Source: Turritopsis dohrnii (Eukaryota; Cnidaria; Hydrozoa; Anthoathecata; Oceaniidae). From it: DNA of 64,000 nt. A program made the translations under genes and the position numbers. The stretch lies in the NCBI GenBank assembly GCA_027922465.2, contig BQMF02000120.1:1-64000 (forward strand). Direction: 5' to 3'. Positions 53,092 to 64,000 of this stretch are shown one piece after another. Every line of letters starts with the position of its first letter. Position 1 is the stretch's first letter. Under the pieces are notes generated by a model. That model searched no databases. It was not told the DNA's origin and was given only the letters and a program-made list of their open reading frames with translations.

Positions 53092-53369
53092 TAAAGACAC
53101 GAGGTTTTTTTCATAAGAACCTGATCCTGAATTTTCTCGTAAAATGAAAACAGCTCAGGATGTGAATTCTCTTACAAGTCTCTCACAAGCGAGTCTGTTA
53201 TAAAAAAGGTCTCGCTGACACGAAAAAATAAAATTGGTTCAAATAGGTTTTTATTATGTTTTTCCGATTCTTCAGGTCTTATATTTTCAGAAAAACATAG
53301 CTTTTTGATGACTGTGTCTCGAAATTTTCAAAAATCGAGACTTTACTTAATGCTGGTAACAAATTTGTT

Positions 53370-55020
53370 TTGTCGGACGGAATTTTTTCTATTTAAGTTT
53401 ATGGATCTTTAAATGATCACATAGATTTTGCTAAGGTATTGTTTTATGACAATTCAAAGCTTATAAAACAACGTTATTGGAAAAATAAGGCATGAAACCT
53501 TCCCAAAAAGAATTATGGTTCAAAAAATCGTTTAGTCAGTGCTCCCTATTTTTTTTCTGTCCGACAATAAAGTCGAATCAAAAAAGTTCTTCATAGAAAA
53601 ATACAGGACAACTACCAAATGTTTATGTTGCTAAAGTATCGACGTATATAAGAAAGATTATCATTTTAACTTGAAATACCTAATGTTGGTTTGTAATTGT
53701 CTGGAATTGCGATTTTTATTTTGAATGATTCCATCCGACAAAAATAGACGAAAACTTTCTTCACCTCCAACCACCTCCAGAACATCAAAAAAAGTTCTTA
53801 TTTCTTTCTCCTAAACTCTTACCAACTTACTTAATTTAGAAGGTCTAACGATAATCCCTCTCCTGGAGAATTGCCCCGCTGGAAATTGTCCCCTGGATAT
53901 GGGGTGGCAATCTTTCAGGGGAGGATTGTCCAGAGCCAATTTTGAATTCAATAAAATTTCTCATGCTATTTGCATGTATTATCCAATTGCAAATAATCAT
54001 TCAACCAAGTTATTGCTTCGAATTCGAAATTCAAATTTGATTCGATTCGAATTCACATAATGGTATTCTTATGGCGAAGATGTTGTCATTTGTGGTCATG
54101 AATTATCCAATATACCTGACGAAAATCACTGTGCTTTGTGTTTGGGGGAATACATACAATGTTAAGATGAAGAATGTATGCGATACCCTGGTCTATGTCA
54201 GCAATGGTTTCAGGGACATTGTTTCTTTGAGTAAATTTACAACTTGAAGTATTTTTTCTGTTGTATTTGATGTTCCCTTTGATTTATTCACTTTTTGTCG
54301 GACGGAAATTTCGAGTGATATTAGTCAAATTATAGCTTTTCCTGGTTTCCTGGCAGTATAAAACTATAATGTCTTTTGTATCTACCGCTAGATGCAAATA
54401 GCTAATGACCTTTTGCTTTTCATCTTTCAAAACGTATGATAATTAAAAGTTTTACCAGTTTTTCTGCATTTCATTGTCGGACGGAAGTTGATTAAATGGC
54501 GCATTAATATCTTGTAATTTAAAAATTAGCCTCTTATATCATGGTGGTAAGTTGGAGACACTCTCTAGAAATAAGAATTAGGTCATTTTTTCCAAAAAAA
54601 TCTTTATACATTTCTGAGTCAACATCGCTTCCGTCCGACAATTCCGTCCGACAAAACTTCCATTAGGGCGAATTTCGGCTCATATCGTTAGGTGTTGATC
54701 TTGTACGTGTTTTAAACTTTGTTTACATCGTTTAGTATATACTAAGTTATTATTTAAGGCATATCTCGTATGGAACTTCATGTTATTTTCGATAGAATAG
54801 CTAAAAAACCTTTAGTTTTGTCCAATCTCAATTTCTATCGATTCCGTCCGACAATTTACTTTTCCTTGTGATATTATAAAAGAAAAAACTTTTTTGATCT
54901 CATTCTTAATTGTTTTGGAAGAAGTTGGGTCCATACCAGCTAATCAACACTTAAAAATAGCACAATTGTTCCTCTAAAGTTTTTTGTGAGCGGTTAAAGT
55001 ATCGATTTTCCGTCCGACAA
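53370..55020. repeat. Region with nine copies of the 13-bp motif TTGTCGGACGGAA
   Basis: Forward copies start at 53370, 54295 and 54474. Reverse copies (TTCCGTCCGACAA) start at 54629, 54642, 54842 and 55008, with one-base variants at 53555 (CTGTCC) and 53729 (CATCC). Two of them abut exactly (54629-54641 and 54642-54654). The sequence between copies is otherwise unrelated by eye. No gene is present. It could be a decayed transposon with subterminal iterons or a cluster of protein-binding sites. Confidence 0.85.
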
Positions 55021-55288
55021 TTAACTGAATAAAAAAACAGACCCAAGCTAGCCGTAAAAGATTTCGATGCATATTGTTAACGCTTGAATCTTTTCCTCTG
55101 CACTTACAATATACGAAATATATTAATGATGGGGCGTGACTTCCGACTTTACGCAATTATATGTTTGTCTCGCAAGAAATTTTCAGTCTGAGGTAAACGA
55201 GACACAATTTCTCGTTATTTCAAATCTTCTTGATTACAAGTACAAGAGAGGGTAGAAATGCACTTTCAAATTGGGTTAATTCTGAATA

Positions 55289-55485
55289 CTTTAGGGGCAG
55301 AAAGTTTCGCAAGCTGAAAGTTTCGCGATTTTTGCCCTTCTTCGAGAAAGTTTCTGTGCCTTCGAAAAATAAAAAATCGCGGAAATCGTGGAAGTTTTTT
55401 CTTCTAAAAATAAAGAAATCGCGAAAGTTTTCATCAACAAAAAAACTTGAAAAAATCGAATTGTAAGATAGAAAGTACGATTTCA
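55289..55485. mobile_element. Fragment of the TTTCGCGAAA element family
   Basis: TA then CTTTAGGGGCAGAAAGTTTC at 55289 matches the left end of the element at 51405. ATCGCGAAAGTTTT-type words follow. The far end is not found, so it is truncated. Confidence 0.65.
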
Positions 55486-57012
55486 TTTTTTCCTTTTAAA
55501 TATGTGATCTATATTAGTTAATCTGAAACAACTACAGAGATTTCACTTTCTGGTTTTTGGTCTTCTTGCTTTTCTTGCAGCCCAGAACATTTTTTTCGAT
55601 TTCGATTGCCTGTTGGAATAGTTACTGTATTTGCCTTCGTCTCTTTTTTTTCTTCTGTTTGGAAGATACAGGCAAGAGGCAAGTGTTATTACAAAATTAA
55701 AAACCAGCACTCCTACTATCAGTCGTTGTTCCAAAAGAATCATCATTACTTTGCACGCTTGTGTTGATGTGAAGTTTCTAATGACTTTGTAGGGAAAAAT
55801 TCACGAACAACTCTACTAAGTTGTATAATAATTCCCTACAAATCTATAGAAAAATAGTTTCGAGTAAACGAAACATGATTTTTCCGAATCCCGCTAATAA
55901 ACATTTATTTTGCTGGCACATGTTGCAAATTACATACAATAAAAGTATTAAATCAAAACATGGTTGGCATTGTACAGTGTGTCCACCAGAAAGTGGACAC
56001 TTTGTTTAAAACACAAATAACTTTTCGAATATTCAGCAATACAATGCGATTTTTATACCGTTGGAAAGAGGATTTTTTGAGCTTTCCAAAAATATGAGTT
56101 GTTATTTATAAAAATTTTATTTTAAAGAATATTAAGTATTTTTTGTTTTGATATTGTTAATTTTGACTTTTAACCAGCAATTAACTCTTTGTGTCGTTGA
56201 AACAACCGCTGTTGGTGGTGTTGTGCTAATTTTGTCACGGAATCATATTCAAAAGGCACAATTTTTTTTTCATTGTGTAAACTTTAAAATAACTGATAAA
56301 ACTGATAAAATAAAAAGCATGGTTGCTGTTTGGTAATAACTCATTCGCACATTTAATGATTGAAGGTGAAAAAATAGCAAAACTTCTGTACCATTTACCA
56401 GTGAGAGATCATGAATTGTTCTTATTTTAAAAGAAAATTGAGAGTCACACTGTTCTTAATTTTTGGAACAATGAGTTGAGCCTCGGTTGTTCTTATTTTG
56501 TTCTTATTTGTTGGCCAAATCTCTTATATAAAAAACAGCGTGTATATGCAATGGAAAATCATGTATTCAATCTTTTTATTGGTTAATCTGTATAAATGAA
56601 GAACTTTTATTGGTTTAGTTGTATAAGGAAGAACAAACATTAACTTAAACAAAGAGCAAAACTCATTTAAACTGTATAAACATTTAAAAAAATATGCAAG
56701 AAGCAAGAAATCCCTGGGTAGGTTGGCATTCTCTCAAAGTAGGTTTTCGTAAAGAAGTTAAAACGTCAGTTGCACAAAAACAAAACACACAAAAAACAAT
56801 TGAAAAATAAAAAGTATTACAAAATTTAATGTATTTTTACGAAAACATCATCTATTACATCAATCGATTTAAATCCCATGAGAGTTGTTTTTGTTCGATT
56901 GCTGCGCTATATTTCACAATAATAAGTTGTGTCAACATCATCTGTTTTAATGTTACAATTTTAAAGATAGCTAAAAAAAATCCTTTGCAATTGCTAGCTC
57001 CATCATGTTTTA
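55486..57012. other. No gene seen; contains the source of a filler patch
   Basis: Frames at 55543-55746 (-), 55821-56009 (+) and 56148-56336 (+) have no motif. The 28-bp stretch 56885-56912 occurs again, inverted, at 58376-58403 inside the Harbinger transposase. Confidence 0.5.
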
Positions 57013-57147
57013 AGCTGGATTTCCAATAGAAAAAATGATACGCGTATCGTACCGTATCGTAAAAAAATACGCGTACAGAAGTACGCGTTTCAATTTCCAA
57101 CAACAACAACATACGTATTTTTTTCCGGGAAAAAAATGTAAGCAAAC

Positions 57148-58585
57148 ATGGTCGCCATGCTTAGCAAATCAACAATATTACTTTTCTTGATAAGAAAACG
57201 GATTTTGAGAAAGAGGAAAAGAAAATTTTGGGTCAGGAAATTGTTTCTTGATAGGAAAGAAAAAGGAGAATACCATGTTTTAATCAAAGATATGCAGCTG
57301 CACGATCAAGAGTATTTTTTTAAATACTTTCGAATGACTCCTCACCAATTTGAAATTTTGCTGGCAAAAGTCGCTCCACGTATTATCAAAACATCCAAAA
57401 GAGAACCAATCGGACCATGGAGGTATAAAACAGAAGGAGAACGAACTCTTATTTTTCTATTATTCAGATAATGACTATTCTTTTCATTGCGGTATCACTT
57501 TGATGTCATCCGTGATGCGCTTTCGGCTGGTTGTCGGTGAAACGAATACTTTTTTAAAAATTAACGACAACTTAAAAACCAAATATCATCCGTTATAACA
57601 ACGGATCAACTTGCTGCATAGTGACAAGCAGATTATTAAACCTAAAGCTTCCTTGAGAAACAAATGAAAATCTATGTTTTTATACAGAGTTGAAGATATC
57701 ACTTAATTCATGTATAAGTTCCAATCTACATATCTTCTGACTTAAATGCGCCTCGACAGTGCCGCGATACGTGCAAAAACTTAGGATTATTCTCTCTTCA
57801 AAAACTGAAGCTCGGCGAAACTGCTTGAGGGGATCACGAGATATATAGACCTAAAGTTGCAATGTTTTCGTTGCATATTTGTGACGTTTTTGCATAATTC
57901 TCCCAATTCCTACAGATTATGGATGCTAAGAACTTTACCCTAACGATCTTTAATCACATTGGAGAATTGATATGAACGAAATTTTCATGCAAGAACGCCA
58001 AAATTATAAAAATTATGCAAGATGATAGCAATTATATGTTATTACACACTGAGGACTTAAACAATGCAGCGCATCACGGATAGTACAATAGCAGATTTTG
58101 AGTTCGTTCTCCTTCTGTTTTATACCTCCATGATCGGACCAAGTGAAAGACTTTGTGTAACTCTAAGATACCTAGCAACTGGCGATGCTCAAAGTACTAT
58201 CGCAGCAAGTTTTCGAATAAGTCCAACTTCAGTCGGAAGAATTATTGAGGAAACTTGTGCTGAAATTTGGAATGCTCTTGTTGATAACTATCTTGCTGTT
58301 CCTGATTTCAATAAATGGAAAGAAATTTCTGACGACTTTGCACAAATTTGGAACTTTCCGCATTGTATAGGTGCTATATAGCGCAGCAATCGAACAAAAA
58401 CAAAAAAGCATGTTGTTATACAGGCACCTCCTAAGACTGGCTCATTATATTTCAACTACAAAAAAACATTTTCAATTGTGCTCATGGCTGTTTGTGTTGC
58501 CAACTACTCATTTACATTGGTAGATATTGGAGATATTGGCAGAAATAGTGATGGTGGCGTATTTTCTAATAGTGCGATGGGCTGA
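57148..58585 (+). pseudogene. HARBI1-like nuclease, interrupted
   Basis: The first part, 57148-57415, starts near MVAMLSKS and contains MTPHQFEILLAKVAP, typical of the N-terminal helix of Harbinger nucleases. After the nested element the same frame continues at 58140 with ERLCVTLRYLATGDAQSTIA, FRISPTSVGRIIEETC and IWNFPHCIGAI, then a stop. The expected next residues D-G-K (first catalytic Asp) are replaced by a 28-bp foreign patch. The frame then resumes at [45 protein letters not shown] (second Asp region) and ends at a stop. The third catalytic residue and C-terminus are missing. Family assignment is firm. The gene is dead. Confidence 0.9.
57416..58132 (-). mobile_element. 717-bp element, copy 2, with 7-bp target duplication
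   Basis: Same CATGGAGGTATAAAACAGAA ends as the copy at 32511-33226, in opposite orientation. ATCGGAC is duplicated at 57409-57415 and 58133-58139. It sits in frame-neutral fashion inside the Harbinger nuclease: removing the element and one duplication rejoins the reading frame, so the insertion point is certain. Confidence 0.92.
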
Positions 58586-58807
58586 CAAAGTATATATAAA
58601 ATCAAGCAATTTCATTGGTTAATATTTTTTAATTATTGTTTGCTAAGTCGTATCTCCGTCAAAAGTTGAGAAGATTTTAACTTTTTTTTGATACGTCGTT
58701 TTGAATTTCTGATACGCGTATTTCTGGGAACGAGCACAATGCGCATGCTCACCGGTACGATACTGTACGATACGCGTATCATTTTTTCTATTGGAAATCC
58801 AGCTTTA

Positions 58808-59198
58808 GGGGCTGATTACATGATCCCGGTTAGACGGGATGAAATTTCATCCCGCCTTGCCGAGATGAATTTCAACTCGGTGTTACATGCAAAATTTTCA
58901 TACCGTTTAGGCGGGACGGGACAAAACTAACCCTTTGTGTTTTGAATTTTTGACAAACTACGCATGCTCAAACCTCAAACTTCTCCCGGTTGACTGGGAC
59001 GAAGCGATTACATGGGAAAATTTCATCCCGCCTAACCGAGATCCCCGCTCTTGTTAGCCGAGATCTCGGATAGGCGGGATGAAAATTTTATCATGTAATC
59101 GTGATGGGAAATTTATGAAGATTTGACCAGGAAGTCAAGACCTCGGCAAGGCGGGATGAAATTTCATCCCGGCTAACCGGGATTATGTAATCAGCCCC
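58808..59198. mobile_element. 391-bp MITE, TTA target duplication, abutting the Harbinger element
   Basis: The ends GGGGCTGATTACATGATCCC (58808) and GGGATTATGTAATCAGCCCC (to 59198) are inverted repeats, with TTA at 58805-58807 and 59199-59201. The interior repeats CGGGATGAAATTTCATCCCG palindromes. It shares one TTA with the neighbouring Harbinger copy. Confidence 0.88.
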
Positions 59199-59201
59199 TT
59201 A

Positions 59202-59639
59202 GATAGAGGAGACCCGCGGGAAACACGAGTTACAAGATCGAGATGCATCATGACGTCATAATTCGAGTTATTAGCGTAAAAGTTTTAATTTCCGAGTTGT
59301 TAATTTTGACTTTCATTTTTCAAATATTACAACTGCAATTTGATAGAGAAATATATTTCCTAAGTAATAACTCGCTAACTTTCAATGGGTTTATTTACGA
59401 TTTCGAAATAAATTTCGGTACCGGTGTAAGTGAATTAAGCATGACGTGGCATAGTGTTTATAAAAGGGCGAGTTTCTCAAGTTAAAATTCACACGTCGTT
59501 TAGATACTTTCGTGACTAGAAGATCGAAAAGTCGTTTAATTTGCGTTTTGGGGTTTTCCCCAATCATAACTAGGGTTCAATTCCTATTGTGTTAGAAAAC
59601 GTATTCAAAATTATTTTATAATGACATCAGAATAATGTA
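59202..59639. other. No gene seen
   Basis: The frame at 59243-59485 (+) encodes 80 residues with a hydrophobic stretch but no family signature. It could be chance. Confidence 0.35.
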
Positions 59640-59740
59640 TTTCGATGCGAGGGTGCATCAGGATAGTATAACATGTGATGCGAGGGTGGTGCATCAGGAT
59701 AATGTAACATGTGATGCGAGGGTGCATCAGGATAATGAGT
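59640..59740. repeat. Short minisatellite, ~40 bp unit, about 2.5 copies
   Basis: GATGCGAGGGTGCATCAGGA, or the variant with GGTGGTGCATC, is repeated three times at about 40-bp spacing with ATAATGTAACATGT between copies. Confidence 0.85.
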
Positions 59741-60061
59741 TTGCGTATGTTTAGCTGAGTAAAATATTAGTCATTTGTAAATATTTTTTCAGACCCGCCT
59801 TCCTGCATTTATAAAGTCTTGTAAGCGTGTTGTTCAGTTCCTTACGGTTTCTTTTAGAACAAGTTCAGTTTTTTTATTACGAGACAGGCTGAGCACCCAC
59901 TTTGGCATCGGGGTTCTAAAAGTTTTTATCCGAGGGTAATTGAACAGCAGTTTCCAACAAAAAAAAGGACGAAAAAGGGATAGCTATTCAACATTTGTTA
60001 TCAGATTGACTTTGTACATGTTAAAGTTGCATTTTATGCGATAAAATACTTATAGTCTATA

Positions 60062-60126
60062 CCAACCTCGAACCCAGGGTTTCTTGCCTTTATATCGAAA
60101 AGGCAAAAAACCCTGGGATCGAGGTT
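60062..60126. repeat. Compact palindrome of the AACCTCGAACCC family
   Basis: CAACCTCGAACCCAGGGTTT and AACCCTGGGATCGAGGTTG form near-perfect arms around TTATATCG. It is the tightest copy of the family also seen at 30680-30926. Confidence 0.85.
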
Positions 60127-60336
60127 GAGTATATACAACTTATTCTTGTAATTACCATATACACGTTCTAGTCACGACGTTCTGGTAAAACATCTACTCA
60201 CGTTCTGGTACGACATCTACTATCGAAGTATAATATAAAACCTGTCTCGAGTTGATATAGTATTCTTTGCTCCTTTCCAAGAAATTAGAAAAAGTAAATA
60301 AACGAAGTTATTTTCGGTTCACAGATAAGAAAATAA

Positions 60337-60803
60337 TTTCTGCCAGTAAGAAAGTAAAAATCAAAATTCGCGAAAGTTTTTTTTTTTTTTTTTGCGAAAG
60401 TTTTTTACGCGAAAAGTCAAATTTTCTAAAAGTAGTCGCGAAAGTTTTTTCAACAACAAAAAATTCTCAAATAACAAGAAATCCAAAAACGGAGTGGTTT
60501 TAGTTAATTTTTATTTAGGAATGTCCTGAGCAAACGCTAAATGAAACTAAGACAATCTTTACTTTATTTCTATTTACATTTCGATAGTTTTTTTGCAAGA
60601 AAGTTAAGAATTTTTAAAATAATTCATAAAAAAATTTCTTCATTCATTTGTCATTCGCGAAAGTTTTTTCTCCCGAAAGTAAAGTTTTTTAAGGATTCGC
60701 AAAAGTTTTATCAGTAAAATTTGTTCTAAAATTGTTATTCGCGAAAGTTAAATTCGCGAAATCTCGCGATTTTCCATCCTCGCGAAACTTTCTACACTTA
60801 AAA
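60337..60803 (-). mobile_element. Truncated inverted copy of the 51405 element
   Basis: In reverse complement it matches 51405-52210 without the palindrome insertion: TTTTAAGTGTAGAAAGTTTC at its end (60803), then the ATCGCGAGATTTCGCG and ATAACAATTTTAGAAC words. It is flanked by TA at 60804-60805. The other terminal repeat is lost near 60337. Confidence 0.8.
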
Positions 60804-60805
60804 TA

Positions 60806-63800
60806 CAAATATTCACATGATTTTTTTTGTGTTATCTCACAAGCTTTTGTTTCATTCAAAATAATATAGTTCCATTACCTTCTGCTGGTACTACTTTTCC
60901 CGAATTTTGTTTAGTGTACATTCCAACCTGTTACTTTTGGGACAGTGTCGTAATGTGTTAACCACCCGCTATGTGTTGGGCAAGGAAAGTAAAATTTTGA
61001 AAAATCGAAAAATGGATTCTAATTTAGTTAAAATCTATCGTGTCATGACAAAAAGGTGCACGGAACGCAGCGCCGCACCGCTCACTTAGATTTGAAAAAA
61101 ACGTTTTGATTAATGTTTTGGCAAATGATAAAGAATTAGTCAACATAATGATATCCTGGGTAACAAGAAAAAACGGACAAAAAATTCTTTTTTCTTTTTC
61201 CTTTCTTCCTGATGATGATGTGGCGTCTTTTTTGCTTCTCTTTATATCATCTATTTCTTTTCTTTTACAAAAGTTATTTTTCGTATTTTATATACGCTAG
61301 ACCTAGAGTACTGGAACTCTTGGTAATTTTTTTTTTACGGGTTTTTATTTCGAAAATGATATCTCAATAGGCAACGAAAAATGAAAAACTTTTTTTATTT
61401 CGGAAAAAGTGCAAACTTCAATTCAGGACAAATTAATGGTATTTCGGGAGTTCGGGACAGGGTAGATGAATTTAGAACAGTCCTGAAAAATTCGGGATAG
61501 TTGGAATCTTTGCGTATGGTCTGACCTAGTTAGTGAATGGTGTATATTTCAAGCCAATGTGTGAAAAATATTTGAGAACACCATACGTTATTCAGTTTTC
61601 CTGATAGAAGTGTAAATCACGCCTCTAACGAACTAAATTTTCACTTCATCTTTACACATGTTGGTGTTACAACTGACACTGAAGTGAAACTCATGCCGAC
61701 TTTTTTATGTTGCAACATAAATGTATTTGATGCAAGATATGTGTGAAGTAAAATAGTACAGTTTCTAGCATAAATATTTATCTATTTTCAACGCACATTT
61801 TGCCTACGAATTTTTAGAGACCACGAATTTTTTTAGAGAATACATTATTTTATTAGATTCTGAAAAAAATATCTCAACAAGAACAAGCAAAATAGCTTCT
61901 CGATGTTGAGATCACCCTGATATTCTACGAGTTTTCCTTGTTACTTATGAGTTTACGAGAATATCCACTTAATATATTTAATTCAGAAACTATAACGTCT
62001 TTAATGCTGTGTATTTAACGTTCTGCAAATTGTTGTAAGATGATATATCACCAGCATGTAATCTGTTAGCTAACAGAAAATGTCCCTATCTGTCTATCTG
62101 TTTTATAAACATTATTCTCAAGAAGCGTTCTTTGTCATACAATTACAAGTAATTCTTCGGTTCATAATTTCACGCACGTCGGTGTGAAAATATTTCGTAA
62201 TTTTTTATTACACGTCGTGTTCACACTATGTATAGATGAGTTTCGTCCCTGGTTGAGAATGTTTTAGCTTGTGTGTACTTCACCAGCAGAGACAGTATTG
62301 AGTCTTTACGCCAGGGTGTGAAAAGATTGATGATGAAAGATAACTGATCTTTGATGTGTTTTGTTATTAGTAAAAACTTTTTTCTTCGTGAATATTCGTT
62401 GTTGATTAATATTTGAAAGTAGATGATGAAATTCCGGCTAAATACTGCGCAAAAAGTAAATGCTACTTATAAAAGCTACTTATAAAAGGAAAGAAAGTCA
62501 AAACGTTTTACTGAAATGTGGTGTGTAAACAACTTTGGAAGAAAGCTATATTCGCGAATAAATACAGTGGAACCTCCTTAAAAAGTGGACATCCTCTAAA
62601 GCGGAAGCCTCCTAGACTTTGTCCTGGACGAATCCTTAAATGAACTCTTTTAAAGAAACCTCCCCAAAGCCGCCGACAGTTTAAAGCGGACACCTCCTTG
62701 AAAGCGGGCATCTTTTCCAGGTCCCGCAGAACAATTCTCCCTAAAATTTACCTCTATAAAGCGGACTCCAAAAAAAATTCGACAAGAACATTATAATTTT
62801 GTATTTTATTTCTTTTTCTTATTGTAAACATCTGTTTTTATTTTAGTTTTTGGTTTAGTTAGCCAAATTGGTTAGCCAAATGAAAGCTCCCCGGTAATTT
62901 TCAGTCCTAACGGTTTTTTAATACGTCAAAATGTTTATTTTTGGTCAAATTTCATTTTATGAATGATTTTTACCAAACCGCACAGAAATTCTGATAAAAA
63001 AACTCACCACTTATTCGAATCGAAAGGAGCGCTAATTCTTTTTCATGATAAAAAATGGTGCAAAATCTATGATGGTTTTCCTTCTAAATTCCCTTTTTTT
63101 AAAGAATATTTAATATCAAGAGAATTATGTAAGAACTATTATTTAAGACTGGAAACCTTTAGTTATTATAACATAAGAATCAGCAAAATGGAGCTAAATG
63201 TAAAGAACTCTTAACATTCACTCAGCCTTTTTATCCTAGTAAATATTGACACCCCTAGCTCAACAGTTATTATTTCCTTGGAAAATAATGGAAAAGATTA
63301 TATGTAGCCAACATGGATAAAAATGAAAAAGAAACTAGATATGAAACACCCGGCACGGGCGGGGCGTAGAAAGAAGGGTGACATTTTGTGTTGTTTCTGA
63401 CTTCCGATATTTCTAAGGAATACGTTTATTTTCAGTAACTGCGCAAGTAGCTTCTTACCAAAACTACCCAACTGGAATAAACAAGTATTGTTAACATTTC
63501 ATCTGAGTTAACGAGATAAAATTTTGGAGCCTGGGCCGACTTTTTAGCCAATCATGTGTGCTGAACATGCTAACTTTGTGACGTCATAAATGACACTAGA
63601 TTTTGATCAGAAAATACGAAGTTGATGATAACAAACTTTGGTGAGGTTCTACCGGTCAGGGAAGAAAATTCTCTATGCTGTTATTAATTTTAGTATCTGT
63701 TGATTGTATGTAGGTTATTATGATAACTTAAGAATCAAGATGAATATGTACGTTAATAGGTGGTGTATTTTTTAAGGCTATCGTATATTTTCCTTCAAAT

Positions 63801-64000
63801 TTCCGAGATAGCTACTTCCATTTGTGAAATAATGATGAAATATATAAAGTAATCAAGGCTACTGAAGAAGTTTTAGTTGTTTTACGTATAACTCAACAAG
63901 TTACCTTAATGTATACAGTGTTCTTGTTTTTTAGAGAGTTATTCTATTCTGTTACTACAAACTTCATGTTTTATGTTATATTTTTGCTGAGTCATTTGCC
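60806..64000. other. Long stretch without a recognised gene
   Basis: The frames at 60907-61089, 61106-61300 and 62963-63214 carry no motif. One piece at about 62563-62780 is an invertebrate-type repeat. The window end gives no sign of an exon. Confidence 0.4.
62563..62780. repeat. Repeat of the TACAGTGGAACCTCC / AAAGCGGACACCTCC type
   Basis: The words AACCTCCTTAAA, AAGCGGAAGCCTCC, AAAGCGGACACCTCC and ATAAAGCGGAC recur about six times within 220 bp. This pattern is characteristic of a DNA-transposon family common in marine invertebrates. Ends are not resolved. Confidence 0.55.

Larger units (their letters stand above)
57013..58804 (+). mobile_element. PIF/Harbinger transposon, decayed, with nested element
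   Basis: The ends AGCTGGATTTCCAATAGAAA (57013) and TTTCTATTGGAAATCCAGCT (to 58804) are inverted repeats that continue through TGATACGCGTATCGTAC. TTA is duplicated at 57010-57012 and 58805-58807, the classical Harbinger target. The inside encodes a HARBI1-type nuclease remnant split by a 717-bp insertion at 57416-58132. The Myb-like partner gene of full elements is absent, and the nuclease stops early at MG-stop (~58583), so the copy is also internally deleted. Confidence 0.9.

Noticed and set aside
56855..57145. 96-codon minus frame upstream of the Harbinger element
   Set aside because: It crosses the transposon's terminal repeat and has no motif. It only attracted attention because it covers the 28-bp filler source.
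62963..63214. 83-codon plus frame near the window end
   Set aside because: No start context, motif or splice support.

Overview
This is animal nuclear DNA, not bacterial. It is AT-rich. The real genes are split by GT-AG introns, and one of them is a textbook Rab11. The rest is dense in metazoan-type transposon debris: Penelope-like (GIY-YIG), CR1/L2-like LINE, pogo-type DDE_1, PIF/Harbinger, and many small inverted-repeat elements with TA or TTA target duplications. The repeat mix, including a coiled-coil plus SGNH-hydrolase ORF of a type I associate with Hydra and other cnidarians, suggests a cnidarian, perhaps a hydrozoan. That assignment is inference.

Layout. 1-7866: a tandem array of a ~1.6 kb non-coding unit, broken by a ~1 kb inverted-repeat transposon at 6602-7593. 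7986-9120 (-): a frameshifted retroelement-type ORF. 9502-22771: the most interesting part, three paralogous multi-exon genes (called A, B and C here; 779, 793 and 807 aa) for large secreted proteins that I do not recognise. A and B are head-to-head, B and C are tail-to-tail. Each has a signal peptide, a ~200-residue helical segment, a nearly invariant hinge, two conserved globular blocks, and a C-terminal tail with two H-x-H motifs and a C-x-D-x-H motif.

22772-34656 is a transposon graveyard with nested insertions. 35014-40232 (+) is a complete six-exon Rab11 gene (216 aa). 45831-49367 (+) is an eight-exon, strongly divergent Rab-like GTPase (221 aa) with altered G3 and G5 motifs and a C-terminal CILL box. 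About eight copies of one ~120 bp foldback element lie in and around these two genes.

50430-64000 holds no convincing host gene. It has TTCGCGAA-rich elements, a perfect 72-bp-arm palindrome, a region with nine copies of a 13-bp motif, and a decayed Harbinger element carrying a nested element with 7-bp target duplications and a patch of templated filler DNA where the first catalytic Asp should be.

The two Rab genes would act in membrane traffic. The three secreted paralogues presumably act outside the cell, and no common pathway can be inferred. Exons were joined by hand from splice signals, reading phase and paralogue comparison. All of the joined frames close without stops.
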